Positions 1 through 13,300 of a DNA stretch of 64,000 bases are shown here, piece by piece. Source of the DNA: Leptasterias polaris (lineage: Eukaryota > Echinodermata > Asteroidea > Forcipulatida > Asteriidae); contig JAZGTN010000027.1 in the NCBI GenBank assembly GCA_037783415.1, positions 558,001 to 622,000 on the forward strand, written 5' to 3'. The translations under genes and the position numbers were made by a program. Numbering within the stretch: position 1 is the stretch's first letter; every line of letters begins with the position of its first letter. Below the pieces are notes generated by a model. The model was given only the letters and a program-made list of their open reading frames with translations. It was not told the origin of the DNA and did no database searches.

Positions 1-291
1 AAGACTATTCTTGTCCTCTCGGACCATTTTATGGAGAGTGAGTGGTGCTACTACGAGATGCAGATGGCTCATCAACGACTCTTCAACGAGGGTCAAGATG
101 TACTTATTCTCATCCTCCTCAAAGATGTTTCAGACAGCAAGATGACGTTGCTGCTGCGGCAAACCCTATGCAGGAAGACCTACTTCAAGTGGCCACATGA
201 CAGTCTCGGCCAACAGTTATTCTGGGACCGGCTCAAAGCAGAATTGAAAATGCGATCGGCCGTCGATCGTCGTGTGGATACCCAAAGTTGA
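1..291 (+). CDS. Toll-like receptor, C-terminal TIR-domain exon (5' part outside window)
   Basis: Frame 1 is open from base 1 to a TGA at 289-291 and reads as the second half of a cytoplasmic TIR domain. Visible are a KTILVLSDHF strand, a SEWCYYEMQMA helix, a DVLILILLKDV strand, a KTYFKWP segment, and a box-3-like LFWDRLKAEL motif near the C-terminus. In Toll-like receptors this domain sits below the membrane and recruits MyD88-type adaptors through TIR-TIR contacts. The leucine-rich ectodomain, the transmembrane segment and TIR boxes 1 and 2 must lie upstream of the window. The tail after box 3 is about 20 residues, normal for a TLR. There is no internal stop or frameshift. The alternative is a cytosolic TIR adaptor, but the box-3 spacing looks more TLR-like. 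An intact last exon does not prove the whole gene is functional. Confidence 0.85.
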   Translation, partial: KTILVLSDHFMESEWCYYEMQMAHQRLFNEGQDVLILILLKDVSDSKMTLLLRQTLCRKTYFKWPHDSLGQQLFWDRLKAELKMRSAVDRRVDTQS

Positions 292-296
292 TCTAA

Positions 297-957
297 ATTA
301 ATGTCAAGAAAACGAAAGAGATGTTGATTGACTTCAGGAAAAACAAGACTGTGGTTCCCCCAATTATTATTAAGGGCGAAGTTGTTGAAAGGGTCCAAGT
401 CTATAAATACCTTGGTATTGAAACCGACAACCAACTCAAATTATTTGACTCTTGTGCTAAATCCAAATGTAACAAGCTCCAACAACGCTTAATTTTCCTA
501 CGTAAGCTTAACTCTTTTAATGTTGATCGTGCAATTCTTCAAATGTTTTACAAGTCTGTCTTACAGAGTATTTTGACATTTTGTTTAATTTGTGTGTATG
601 GAAACATGAGATCTCAAGATAAGGTTAAATTGGGTCGAGTATAGTCAAACAGGCTAACAAACCCTAATCGGTATTCAGCAGGCTGTACCGGAGGATTTAT
701 ATAAATCTCTCGTTTTAAATAAAATCAAATTCATTAGTTCAGACAGCTCTCACCCACTTCACTTGAAATTCCAGAAAAGCCTTATACTAGGAGCAATCGA
801 CTTCTTCAAAGAGCCATCAGAACCCAGAGGTACGGCAGTTCCTTTGTTCCTGCTGCCATTAAGTTATGAACTATTATGTATGTTTTTATGTAAAAGCCCA
901 AAGAAATTTCCCTTGCAGGGACAATAAAGTTTTATAGTATAGTATTGTATTGTATTA
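297..957 (+). mobile_element. Degenerate non-LTR retrotransposon 3' end (reverse transcriptase C-terminus and tail)
   Basis: Beginning about six bases after the TLR stop codon, the sequence reads as the C-terminal part of a LINE-type reverse transcriptase: VKKTKEMLIDFRKNK, then VYKYLGIETDNQLK, then LRKLNSFNV. After a frameshift near 640 it continues with IVKQANK, SSDSSHPLHLKFQKS and RYGSSFVPAAIKL before a stop. At least two indels (near 303 and 640) break the frame. The element ends with an AATAAA at 923-928 and a TATTG/TATAG short-repeat tail (930-957), as expected of a 3' terminus. The nearest AATAAA downstream of the TLR stop is therefore inside this element. The exact clade (CR1/L2/Jockey-like) cannot be set by eye. 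Confidence 0.8.
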
Positions 958-3387
958 ACATATAGCGTACTACTAAAATTTTACATTTTCTGTGTTCATT
1001 GTACCACAATCAACTTGACGAATTGACGAATTTAGAAAATGGATGCACCGTGATATACGCCCGCTCAGAGTAAGAACATAAAACGGCATTTACTTGATGA
1101 AGTTGTCGGTAATAACACTTTAAATATAAGGAAAAAGAAGCTATATAGACGGCATGTGGAAAACTCGAACTGAAAATATAATTCACATCCTGTATGTCAG
1201 ACATGTCAGACAAAACATGACATGACAAAACATGGGATCAGTGTGAAAAACAAAACAAAACAATGCCGTAGGCCTAGGCCCTACTCATGATTTGGTTGCC
1301 TGAATTATTACCGATATTTGATAGACGGATAAACAAACAAATGACGAAAAGTAAATGATAAGTTGCTTTATTTTTATTTTTATGTGTAATAGACCTTCTG
1401 CATACCGTGTACATAGTCCTAGCTTGTGCGTGCGTTTGGCGTAAAACAAGAAATTTCCCGCCAAAACGGCCTTCATTAATCTCACTTCATCTTTTAATGT
1501 CCCTCTTGGCTGAATGGGAGATGTGGCAATGTTAGAATAGTTCATTTTAGCCAATGATTGAACAATCACAGGAGTTTGTAATGTTGGAATTGCTACATCA
1601 TAACTACTATAGTTATCTTAGCATGCTAGAATTAAAACAGTATTTACATTACAATCAATACAAAATAAAGCTGACATTGCATATACTTTAAAATTGTCAT
1701 TGTTAAAAACCCGCGATGTTACAACTCTTTTTAAGACTCTCGGTTTTTGCATTGATTGATCTCATCGTTCTTCCTGAAGAAGCTGGAAAAATCCTTAGCT
1801 GGGTGATGAATCCTGGTCAATGATATCCACACGCTTCTTCAATATCTGATCTTCATGCCATTATGGAACATTACGAAGGCCACTAAAACAACAGTACAAA
1901 AACAAAATTTCATTTGGTAGGCCACACTTGAAACTTTTCAGTGTGGAAAATAATGAGGTAGTGGGATATAAAGCCATAGTTTCGAGTTGTGTGGGCTCTG
2001 AATTATGGCAGACACGTGCTTTTACAAATTGATGAAAAGAGTATTTTTATGGAATGTTAATACGGAAATATCATTCATCTGTATTAACCTCGATAAATGT
2101 TCAGTGTTTATTTTGACAAACCATGCAAATGATGACAGCGCCGACTGTTCTCTTTATTGTGTGCCGTGAGAGATAATGAAGTGTTTTTATTTCTCTAGGA
2201 ACATACCAACTGGTACAGCTATTCTCTATTTCGGTACCCGGATCATGGGCACTCTTTATCACTTTGCTAATACAAATACTTCAAAAGTACATAATGATAA
2301 TCCATGCAGTTAATTTATAAATATGTAACGAATTGACAAATATGTGATAACATTGTTATTTCTCTTAGGAATGCGAAACATTTTGTTTTATTTTATATAC
2401 ATATAATATTTCAAATAATAATAGGCCTATATCTTAAATTTAGATAAACAGGGTCCAGTTTTTTTAAGACCACAAGGAAACATACCACGTATTTCACAGA
2501 AAATTTGATCGAACTAGACAATGGGTTCAGAGTACAATTTTACATAACAATAGAAACAATTCTTTCCATATTGCTATTGCTATTTATCACAATAAACGGA
2601 ATGTAACATTTATAAATTATAGTAAGAGCACACAGGTGGTGTTTGTAATTATATTGTAGCTTCTTTATTATTGTTTTTGGCCGATTTTACCCCAAAATTT
2701 AAACTTAAACTTAAACTTGTGCATGTTTATTTCTTTTTTGTTATATAGATTTGGGAAACTTATAAGCTTTCATTTCAGGTTACACGAAAAACGTAATTTT
2801 TCATGTACAAATCTTTGCCTGTTATGTATTTGTGCAATGTCTGTGGCATAATAATGCGAAAGTTTTAATACATTTTTCGTTTTGAAACAGCATCATCTGC
2901 CAAAATTAGTTCAGAGAAAAAATTCTTGAAAAACCGAAATTATTTCGGCAAAAATCTCGACCATGCAACTTTAATTTAAGTTCTAGTTGACAAGATCAGT
3001 GTACTGTGTGCGCTGTAAAATGGCTGCTGATGTCATAATGTTAACCTAAAGAAGTTAAAATACTTCAGAAAATAACAGATTTCAGAAAATGGCGATGGTC
3101 CAAAGCTAGCGCAAAGTGGCTAATAGTTTGCCGCATTTGTTGTAACTGTAAGAGTTTCTCCAGATACAAATGTGGGGCTGCTGGTAACATCTTGAAAACT
3201 ACGTCATCCGGTCCCCTTTGCAAATTTGGCACAAAGGGTACGGCACAAAATGAAGATTTTTCATAACTGTTAAAGAGAAAGACTTTAAGATTTCATTCCA
3301 GTCGGTAAAAGTGGTGTTCTTTTATTAAAAGTATAAACAAATTCTTCCTTTAATGTTTGATTTCATATTGTCATCCATACTTCCTGG
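958..3387. other. Gene-free AT-rich stretch
   Basis: No exon-like frame, RNA gene or recognisable mobile element was found on either strand. The only structures seen are a short (AAACTT)3 run at about 2700-2717 and AT-rich unique sequence. It is probably intergenic between the TLR and arginase genes. Confidence 0.5.
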
Positions 3388-3473
3388 GTGCGTTTTCGTG
3401 GGTCGTAACCAATAACTATTTCGGTTATGGCCAACGACCAAAACAGTTATTGGTTACAGCAGCAAAAACGCAC
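3388..3473. repeat. Short palindromic MITE with ~32-bp inverted repeats
   Basis: The left arm (GGTGCGTTTTCGTGG... then GTAACCAATAACT) is the reverse complement, with a few mismatches, of the right arm (AGTTATTGGTTAC... then AAAAACGCACC). The whole unit is under 90 bp and would fold into one hairpin. A diverged relative lies at 52597-52696. Confidence 0.65.
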
Positions 3474-3561
3474 CACAAGGTATACCCACCTGGAACATCT
3501 AGTAAATGTTGATGAAATGCTTTTACCCCATTACAATAAAGTTTTCTCTAACTTATTGTTT

Positions 3562-3836
3562 AAATGATTTTGGGTTGAACAAAGAAAAATTGACTAGAGC
3601 GGGATTTGAACCAACGACCTCCGGTTTAACGTGCCGGCGCTCTACCAACTGAGCTATCTAGCCCTATGTTGGCGGTCTCCCTATTTTGTCAATATCTTTG
3701 TTCGGGGGGGGGGGGGTGCCAGTCAGAAGCCATTCGACCGTAAACTGCCGTGTAGCCAGGGATCTCACCCAAGTATACGATACAACCTGGGAAGCGGCAG
3801 ACAGGGGATCACCTTAAGGGGATGCAACTTTTTATA
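3562..3836 (-). mobile_element. tRNA-derived SINE, copy A
   Basis: This matches the element at 16241-16491 in the opposite orientation. On the minus strand it reads: TATAAAAAGT start, a CATCCCCTTAAGGTGATCCC block, a poly-C run (the 13-G run at about 3705-3717 on the plus strand), then a 72-nt tRNA-like domain (3592-3663) with A-box and B-box, then CAATTTTTCTTTGTTCAACCC. The cloverleaf is recognisable, but the anticodon loop carries GTT without U33, so it is a SINE promoter, not a working tRNA gene. Confidence 0.75.
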
Positions 3837-3844
3837 AACTTATA

Positions 3845-5449
3845 GTTTAATCAAAGTGCATGTATTTGAAGAGAGTTTGGGAATTTCCTTATCAATATCT
3901 GTTACCTAATTCCGGGTTGTTATCCAGCTATAGGGTACTGTGTTAATCCTCAGTCAATATTGAGAAAATGGATCTAATGGGGATGTACACTGACTAATAC
4001 TGTGAAAGTAAAACATGTTCATTCTGACCAAACATGAAAGTGCAACCAAAACAACACACATTTTAAGAATACACAGGGTGACTCTTTATTTGCTACATAC
4101 GCTCTTTGAAACAATTTAGTTAATGCAATTGTAGGAAACCATTACGGCATATTATAATGGCAATTGCTCATAAAGTTTTATCAAAATAGACTTCCGTCTA
4201 TTTTATTACTTTGTTGGTACAGCTTCAGGTCTGACAACAAGCCTCGATCAAAACTCACATTCTTTTCACCTTATTTACACGCTCTTCTTAATTTTGAAGC
4301 TATAATTTTGGTAAATGCAGTTGTAGGAAACTAGTTGGCGTATTATTATGGCAATTGCTGGTAAAATTTTATCCAAAAAGACTTGCATGAGTATTTTATA
4401 TTTCTCTATTTTTGTTGGTACAACCATAGAGGTATAATTTTACCACAGAGCCTGGACTGCAGGCACAGTTTGTAGGCAGCTCAATGGAAGAATACAATAA
4501 ATCTTATGTTTTATGGAGATTGCACTGTTTGATTTTTCTCAACTTTTGATATGAAGAAAGGGGGGACATCTCAAAAGCTGTACAGCTGTTTCTTGTGTAA
4601 CTCTTTAATTTATGTGAAAAATATGGCACAAAATTTAAATTTTCACATAATTATGGCCTGTGTAGTATATTGCCTGTCAGGAAATGCATTGGGTACAAGG
4701 TCACTGTTTCTGTAAACAAATGTAATATGGTCTATACATGAAATAACAAACCTGTGAAAGTTTGGGTCTAATTCATTGTGTGAGTGAGGAGAAAATAGTG
4801 AAAAACTACGCACAATTTTCAGCATGTAAACACACTGTCCTTAATTATGGATGTAACAACCGAAATCAAGTTTGCGTTTTCGTAGGTTTTCAGATAGTTT
4901 TCTCGAATATGACTTCATTTCAGAGGGAAATATCCACACACAAAAATTGTTGTAGTGTGCACTTTATAATCAGTAAGCTTTCAGACTAAAATTAAACAAT
5001 TATGTTTTTTATCCTTACCAATCCTGTATAACAACTTTACAGACCCTTTAATTTGCAGAGCTTGATTTTTTTTTTTTGGAGTGGCATAGTTTTAGTGAAA
5101 TGCTTAAAAATAAGGAGAAAAACCAAACGAAACAAACAAAAACTAAGAACATTGATACAAGCCCTTTGTCTTTTCTTTCCTGATCAGAAATACAGCCAAA
5201 TATCTTTCTGATGACATACTCTTGACTGTGTGCCAAATTCCATCCATGTTGTATCATCAAAGGCATAATTCCCCCGAATACTTCCTCTATCTGCCCCACC
5301 AGTTATTCTTTGTCCTGCCAGGTGCACCAAGTTCGTGTGAATTGAGGATTGATTAATTTAATTTCCTTATTATAATATGAATGACATCAATAAAGGCTGA
5401 CAATCATAGGAAATACATGTCTGAGAAGTTTTTGAAGCTAGACAGACTT
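3845..5449. other. Gene-free stretch containing an old ~160-bp direct duplication
   Basis: No gene is recognised. Within it, about 4085-4232 and 4273-4428 are two diverged direct copies of one sequence. They share TGTAGGAAAC, a TATTATAATGGCAATTGCT-like core, AAAATTTTATC-like runs and a TTTGTTGGTACA end. The remainder is AT-rich without visible structure. Confidence 0.5.
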
Positions 5450-5605
5450 TAAGGGCCTTTTTGGAAAACTCGGCTTAGGCTCTGGATCCGACTTGGGCTC
5501 CGTCATCAATTTTGGATCAGTTTGGCACAGTACTTCAACATCAAAGGGAGCCTGAAGCCAGAGTTGGATCCAGAGCCTAAGCCAGTGCTAAAGCCCAAGT
5601 TTGGC
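5450..5605. repeat. Inverted-repeat element (MITE-like)
   Basis: The left arm GGCTTAGGCTCTGGATCC (about 5472-5489) is matched by its reverse complement GGATCCAGAGCCTAAGCC (about 5566-5583). The outer sequences are G/C-rich compared with the AT-rich surroundings. A distant relative with the same layout lies at 53130-53225. Confidence 0.6.
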
Positions 5606-6183
5606 AATAGCCAAAATTATTGTATATTCAGTGAGACATTTTCAGTTAACATTCAGTATTTCAGAAAACTACAAAAATAAGTATAAATTTCTATGATTAA
5701 TTTGGAGAAACTGAAAATGTTTTAAAAATGAAGCGAGTTTGCAACTTCATTTAAAAAGAGACTACAAAAAAGAGACTACAAAAAGCGACTATACTGCTAA
5801 AAAAACAAAAAGTAAGAGAGGATCTGCAGTTAAATTTCAGACACACCTTCTAAAATATATTTATACAATTTTGTTTGGAAGATTTTCGACAAATTATTTT
5901 ATCAGGCTACAGTATGTAAACACCAAAAGGACCAGATTTCATAGAGTTGTTTAAGCACGAACATTAGCAATTACAAAACAATAATATTGTGTTTCCCAGA
6001 GATAGGTTACCAGCCCCAAAAAACCATGTCATGTATCATTCGTAACTGGTTTTCAAACTTATTTTTGCTCAGCAGAATTATGCTGAAGCGCTATTGTTGG
6101 CTTAAGCAGCTCTATGAAATTGAGTCGAGAACCAGATTGCTCCTATGCCACTGGTGCCCCTTAAAATGGTACTTTTTCAGTGT

Positions 6184-6690
6184 TGTAGTCTTCGTACTCG
6201 GTACTAGTACTCAAGAGCTACTCAAGTACTGTTTGTTGGTACTCATTCTTGTACTCTGCTAGCCATACTTTATACTTGACTGAAAAATAATCTGTACTCA
6301 AAGTCATGTACTCGATACTCCACTGCAAATGTACTTGGACTCCGATTTTAAGTACTCATGGTCAAAATACCACTTTCCTATACGTGCGTTAAGGAAACGT
6401 AAAATGTAAAAAGTTAAATGTTTAATGTAAAAAGTAAAATTGAAGTTGTCTGTAATGTATTTTATGTTTGAAAGATAGTTATCCTAACAAGCACACATTG
6501 TTGTCTAAGAATTAGTAAAGAAAATAATAATAATTTTATACCTCACTTTGCAAGTACTCGGAGTTCCAAGTATTTAGTACTCAGCTGTTGGACTCCGTAC
6601 TCGGATATCATAATACTCAGTACTCAGACACTTGTACTCAAGTCCTCGAGTACAACTTGACCACCCTAGTACTCGGCAGTACTTGGTACT
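6184..6690. repeat. TACTC-rich repeat pair
   Basis: Two blocks (about 6190-6360 and 6545-6690) are packed with degenerate GTACTC/GAGTAC motifs and short palindromes such as CTCGAGTAC. They flank an ordinary AT-rich core of about 180 bp. The layout resembles the subterminal repeats of a non-autonomous DNA transposon, but clear terminal repeats were not found. Confidence 0.45.
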
Positions 6691-7388
6691 CAACTGAAAG
6701 GTGCTTGACTACATGTAAAAGCAATACATCAGGCTAACTAACATAAATTATCTGCATCATAGAAATTCTGTTACTCAGACAATACCATACCCTAGAGGGA
6801 TGACACAATAATGGTTGCTAAAAACATATCATAATTGAACAACCACGATATCAAAGTTTTGCATGGTTCATTAGAAATTGCATGATATGTTTGTACTAAT
6901 AATAAATGTTTTTAAATAATAATAAAAATATGCGGCTCTTATATGGTGGATAGATCAAGATGCCTCACACACACATCGATGTAAGGGTAAAAAACCAAAT
7001 TATACTATTATCCCTGTTCATCAGGCATACTTTTGACAATTCCTCAAAATTTCTCAACTCCCTGGGGAGCATACAACCCCAAGCTGCTTTAATTAGCGCT
7101 AAGCAATTAATCCAACACCATACTGTCTCAGCCCTTTCAGGTTCACATTTAAACACCTGGGTTAAGAGAAGCAATTATGGTTAAGTGCATTTTGTGTGAG
7201 TGCTGCATAGTTGTAAGTTTGCAGACTGCACAAATTTTACTTCAATCCTCCGTTTAAAATTGTACCGCCCTGCTCAGTTCACCAGCCTGGAGAAACACCG
7301 CTTGGCCCATACATTTGCTCCCATTTTAAATTTATCTTTGTTCAGGTTTTTTTTCCAGGAGATAGATGGGGATGGGGGAGGTTGTTAA

Positions 7389-10300
7389 CTATAAAGGTTT
7401 TGGTGGGATTTTGTAGTCGTCCGGTACGTAACCCATCCTTGTCTCACCAAGTGCAGCACAGATGATGTTGACCGCTGCCTTAGATGTCATTTCCTCCTCA
7501 ATCTGTGAGCCAAGCTCAGGGTTGACCTCCACCAGGTCGATCATGTTCACCAGGCCTGTTTATAGAAGATGTACACAGAAAATTAGTTATCAAGTAATAA
7601 ACCACAAGGGAAACTGACTGAGTAAATTTCAAATAAATTGGGATTGAACAAAGACAAATTTACAAGAGTGGGTTTTGAACATGCAACCTCCAGATTAACA
7701 TGCCGGCGCTCTACCAACTGAGCTATTTAGCCCTATGTTTGTGCACTTCAGTTTTAGCTCAGTAAATTTTGATGCAGTCATAATTTTTAACTATACACAA
7801 ACACAAAATTGACATTAAAAAGAGTGAACAAACCATAACAGTTAGAAAAGACTATCAACACATTTCATTACAGGGTAATTTTGTTGATCCATCAAGTTCC
7901 TCCACGACCTCAACACAAATCAGCTCGAAAATGTTTGCAACTGTAAACATATTATCAAAGCTTTGTCTAAATCTTGGTGCATTCAACCCAAATAACAGCT
8001 GGATTTGTATATAGCTCAGTGTTACCGTTCTAAAACAAGCAACAAATGGCCCTTACCCGTCGTCCCTAGTTCTTCTGCGATGTACAATCCTTCCCGGTAG
8101 GTCAGACCACCAAAGCCTAAAAAGAAGCAGAAAAAGTACCAACTAATGCAGAACCTCAGAGCAAACAATAGGACTGGAGTTCCTTGACATACACCGACAC
8201 TATTCACAAACTGGGCATGTCTCCTCAAACAAATGGAGGACTTATGTATAACTAAAGGTAGTCTCTAAACAAATCCCAGTCACAAACTTTTGTGACTGAG
8301 GCTTTTAGTTGCTTTGACCATAGAGCTTTGACCACATGCATCAAATAAACCGGTTATCGGTAGTGCTGGTCCAATATGGTTGAGACAATTACAAATTTGT
8401 GAATACAATGTACTTTAATCAGTTTATGGCGTGTAATGGCAGAGTGGTCAAGCACACTGGGTGTTTCTGACCAGCAGAGTGTGGGTTCGAGTCCAGGTCT
8501 TGACACTTGTTTCCTTAAGCAAGACACCCTGGATGGGGCGTAAAGCAATTGGTCCTGTGTATTGTGTAATGTGTTTTAAAGAACCCAGTACACCTATTGT
8601 TAAGAGAAGGGGAATCGCCCTGCCAGTGTTTTCTGCTATGGTTGGCTGCTGATTGCGCCACAGCTCGTTGTATTAACCATTACATAGTGCTTTGTAAATA
8701 AATGGGTGTTGTTTTTCAAACTTAGCTCCGTGTAGACCTTGTAGAAAAAATAATAAGCGATTTCAGACTGCCGCTAGTGTGATAAAGCGCTATATAAGAA
8801 CCAATTATTATTCCTTGGAATGATTCCTTCAAGAGAGAAAGTTGTACTTTAACCAGTTTGCTCTGGAGGATGTTACAACAGGCAAATTTTTTTAAGAATA
8901 TGCAGCAGCAGTCTTAGAAACTGGCATTCCAGTTTGTGTGCATGTTTAGGGGTGGTCATGTGAACAGGCCATGCGTGGAGAGACTCTGTGGCAGTACAGG
9001 CAACTGTTTCACAGAGTCCCTGTGGTCATGGTACAGTGGCCCCAGTCACAAGGCACTGCAAACAATAACTGGTTAACCTCTTTGGATGGATTTGTGCCTA
9101 ATGCCTTAATTGAATTCCTGTTCCTATCACAAACCAGCCAAGATTTTGTAAAGAGGGATAACACCTCATTTTCATGAGGCCTTTCATTTCTGTTCAGGAT
9201 GCTATCTGTTCGACCAGGCGCAGGTCAATGATTAGCTGATATAACATGACTTTCCCACAGTCTGATTGCGCTTCAGAAACACGATCGTAAAAATAAGACC
9301 CATTAAAACCTGTAAATGTCAATGAGAAAACCTCTTTATATGGATGGGTGTCCAAACTGAGTTTCACTGACAAAACAATCAACTAATGTCAAGAAAAAAA
9401 GGTGCTTTTTGGACAGAAAATAGTTCCGCATGGGTAACAGGAAAAGGATTTTTAATCCCGAAGCGAACTAGTTAAGAAACTGTCAGACAATCCATTGTTA
9501 CTTACTTGGTGTTCCAGTGCTTGGGGCAACTTGTGGATCAAACGAGTCGATGTCAAAACTCAAATGCAGCGGACGATTACCCCTAGAAACAAATACAAGT
9601 TTTATAAATGAGTCAAATAAAAAGGAGCATATGTGACTTCATATAAAAGTGTTGAGATGACTTGGGGCCAAGTTTTCATGTCTCTGCTTACTGCTGTTTT
9701 CTTCACAGTTCGAAGATCATCATTCAGTGCTTACTTGGTACTTTTGTGATAAAAAGGTCTGTACTTGCATTCGGTGAGTCCTTGATTACAAACAAAGTAC
9801 AAGTAGTTATCAAAAAAAGATCATTTTACTTCAAACCAGTACCAATCCTCCAAAGAAATAGCTTCATCTGAAAGTGTCTCAAAGTCTAGAAAATAGCTTT
9901 ATGAAGACCTCACAAAACCAACAATGCTTATTTTGATTGCCCCAAAAAGTACCGGTAATACTAATGTACAGGAATGCACACAAAGTGATAACATTCATGA
10001 ACAAATTCAACAATTTTTTTATATTATTTTTTTTTACTACAACAGGATCACCTTCATGTAATTTGATGAAATGTTCACAGGTTGGTTTGCTGTTCTTGGA
10101 AAACTAATGTTTCTTTTTGCCAAACAATTACTTTAGAGACCACTCTTGATCAATAAACTCCATTTACCAATAAATCGCAAATACTCAAAACCATTTTTTT
10201 GAAATCCATACCAACTGCACTAACGACCTTGAAGTCCTTAGCCAACGACATGCATCTCTTGTAATTCTTTAAAAAAATATATAAAAATATTTTATGATAT

Positions 10301-13300
10301 GTGCTAACTTTTCTGCTGGAAGAAAATATCAAACACACTTTCTTAGAATTGAGTTTGTTTTTCGTGCTTCACCCAGAGGCAAAAATAATGTTTGAAACAA
10401 AAGAATCATCTCAGCCGTTTTACTGTTTAATTGCCAGGGAAATTTAAAAGCATCTACAAAATGACTTTGTTACTCTAAAGTTTAATTGACTCCAAATTAT
10501 CCAGCAGAATCTTACTTTGGATTAATTCTGTCCAAGGCTCGACTCAGTGTTTCGGCCACACCGATCTTCTCCACGTCATGCATAGTGAAACAGGTTATTC
10601 CTTTCTGTTTCAATATGTAACTGAAAGAAGAAGAATAAATCGGAAATGAAAGTGAAACAGTGGAAAAGAACCCCCAAAAAATTAACCGAGTCTTGTGATT
10701 ATAATCTGACTAATACCTGCACTGCACTAAAGGTAACTCCAGGTTTTCTTTATAAAAGAAGACCAAGATTGATGGTCTCATATTATACACACATGGACTG
10801 GCAATGAGGTCACTAGATCATGTGTATCCCCATCGAGGGACCGTGAGTGACCAAAATAAGAACCTATTCAGCATCTGGGAATAGGTCCCACTTCTGGTCA
10901 CTCAAATGCCCAAGGGTGGATAGACGGGCACTAGTGACTGATTTATGCCAGATTAGATGTGTTTTATAACACCACTTGAATTGGTCCAAAATATAAAATA
11001 AGAAAAGAAACTTTTCAGGGTTTTATAACTAAACTGTTTTAATTCAACAATTGTCTCATGAGCAATTAACCTGAGCAAATTAACAATTAAAGGAGCGCTT
11101 TCAGTTTTCATAGATTCAGGTTAGTTTAGTTGCTGTTCACTGTTCACTGTTCACATCGTGAGAGGGCGCTGTAACCAGTCAAATTTGTTTTTATATTTAT
11201 ATTTATATTTATTTCATTTCTCGGGCAGATAAAAAGTACAATAATTAAATGCACAGCAAGGAGCAATTAAAAAACAGAGGAAGGAAAGAGAACCACTTGG
11301 AGCCCGAAGGATTGCTTAAAAGAAACACAGTTCCTGTCTAGAGGCTCTCCTCTCCAGCTGGTCCTAAAGAGAACAACAATAAATCTTGAACATTTTCTTG
11401 TTTAAGTATACTACCCAGTTTGGGAACTATTTCCCGCACACTGTGCGCGCGATGTCTTGACGCGCGTAAAGTTCCTGGTGGCGCAAATCTCATGCACTAG
11501 CCTATATAAGTTTACCCCACGGGACCGTGTTTGAGCCAACGAGAATACAGAACTAGCTAGGGGTGTGTTATAATCTATACTATCCCTATCACTATTCCTA
11601 ACGTATAAAACTGACTTTTCCTTGATAGGCAAGACAGTAATAATCTTCAGGAACAGATGGCCACATTTTAGCATTATTTACAACTCTGGATGTTGGAGTA
11701 TTGTTGTGATTTTACACAGGATTATGATGCGTTATGTAAAGGTAGGGTCATCATTTGGTACTGACCACAAAATGTTTGTTGTTGTAATTTTAAGTAGGAT
11801 TTGAAGCTTTGCATGGTGGGAGGTATAACTAATTAGAGAGGTTTGCGGTAACACCATGTTAAAATCTCTTTTGAGTAACTGTTGGTTCTGAAAAGAACCG
11901 GTAGTTAACGACTCAACGTTTCGATCAGTATGCTCTGATCGTCTTAAGGAGAATGCTGGACTCTGTTGCTGGATGCTGCTTAAGTACTGCCTTGTAGGTG
12001 ATTAACTATGAGTTGGTCTTGGCTCGGTGATGCACGAAGGCGGGAACTATAGATAAGCTGGGCTTAGCTCAATGAAGCATGTAGGCTGGAGCTGGGACTA
12101 AACCTAAACTGAAACCCTAGGGGAGTGGGTAGGGAGTGTGTGCTCACTGAACTGAATCAGTTGGTGATAAGCACAGGGGAGTGAGGGAACCTAGAGGAGA
12201 CTGTTGTAATTTTGTAATTTCTATCCGAAAGCTTACTTGTTATATGGTAATGGTAGTAAGTAAGCATCCTTCAAAATAATTTTGTCTGAAATGCCTCAGT
12301 TGATTAGAAGTCAATAAAAACATTTGAATCTGAGAGAAGATTCATGCATGAATCATTTCTCATATTACTGAGGGTTGGTGTTCCTTCACGAATGCTGCGG
12401 CCAGAGATGCCGTTGGTACCCGCTGTTGACTCACAAAGCGTGAATGAATTCGACGTACGTGTGAAAATACTTAATGACAGTTTTTTGCTGTTTTGCTCAG
12501 CAAGTAGACACGGTATTAAGCTGAAACTTTCACAGGTGACTTTTATTGTATCTTTCTTCATAATTTTACCTATAAATAAGCATTACCTTGACAAAAACCA
12601 AACGATGACCCTACCTTTAAATGTGGTTGTTTCAATGACAAACCATTCTGGGAAATGTCTCCATTTTATATGCTGCTTTAATTTTAAAGCACGCAGACAA
12701 ATTGTTAAAGACAAGTAGCCACACTTCATGTGACCCAACATATATGTGAAATAACAAACTTGTGAAAGTTCAAGCTCGATCAGTCATCAGAGTCACCAGA
12801 CAATAGTGAGAAGAAAAAATATATCTTCACTGTTTTGAAACAACAGGTTTTGGACTCGCGAGATCAAAACTAATTAATTTACTGATTTCTCAAAGACTAT
12901 ATATAGCCTTTCAAGCAAAAATACTTCGGAGGAAAATTTCCACCATGACCATCTTCATACCATGTGAGCTATGTGCAAATCTGTGAAAACTTATATGATC
13001 AATCTTATAAATAATGCGCACACCCTTTAAACAAATGCACCAGGGCACATCAAATTCTTCTCTCACTATTACATGTACCTACCTTTCGCACTTGTCCACG
13101 TCTCTTAATCCAATGTAAGCAATGTCATTGACTGACAAGCATGGCTTGACCCACTCAAAGCCCGGTATATATGGCATGTATTCTTTCAGTTCATGTACAA
13201 GAAATGATAGCACCATCCCGTGGAGATTCCCCGAGGGTGAGCAATGGGGAACATTGATGTCTGCGTGAGCATCCACCCACACCACGCACATATCGGGCTC

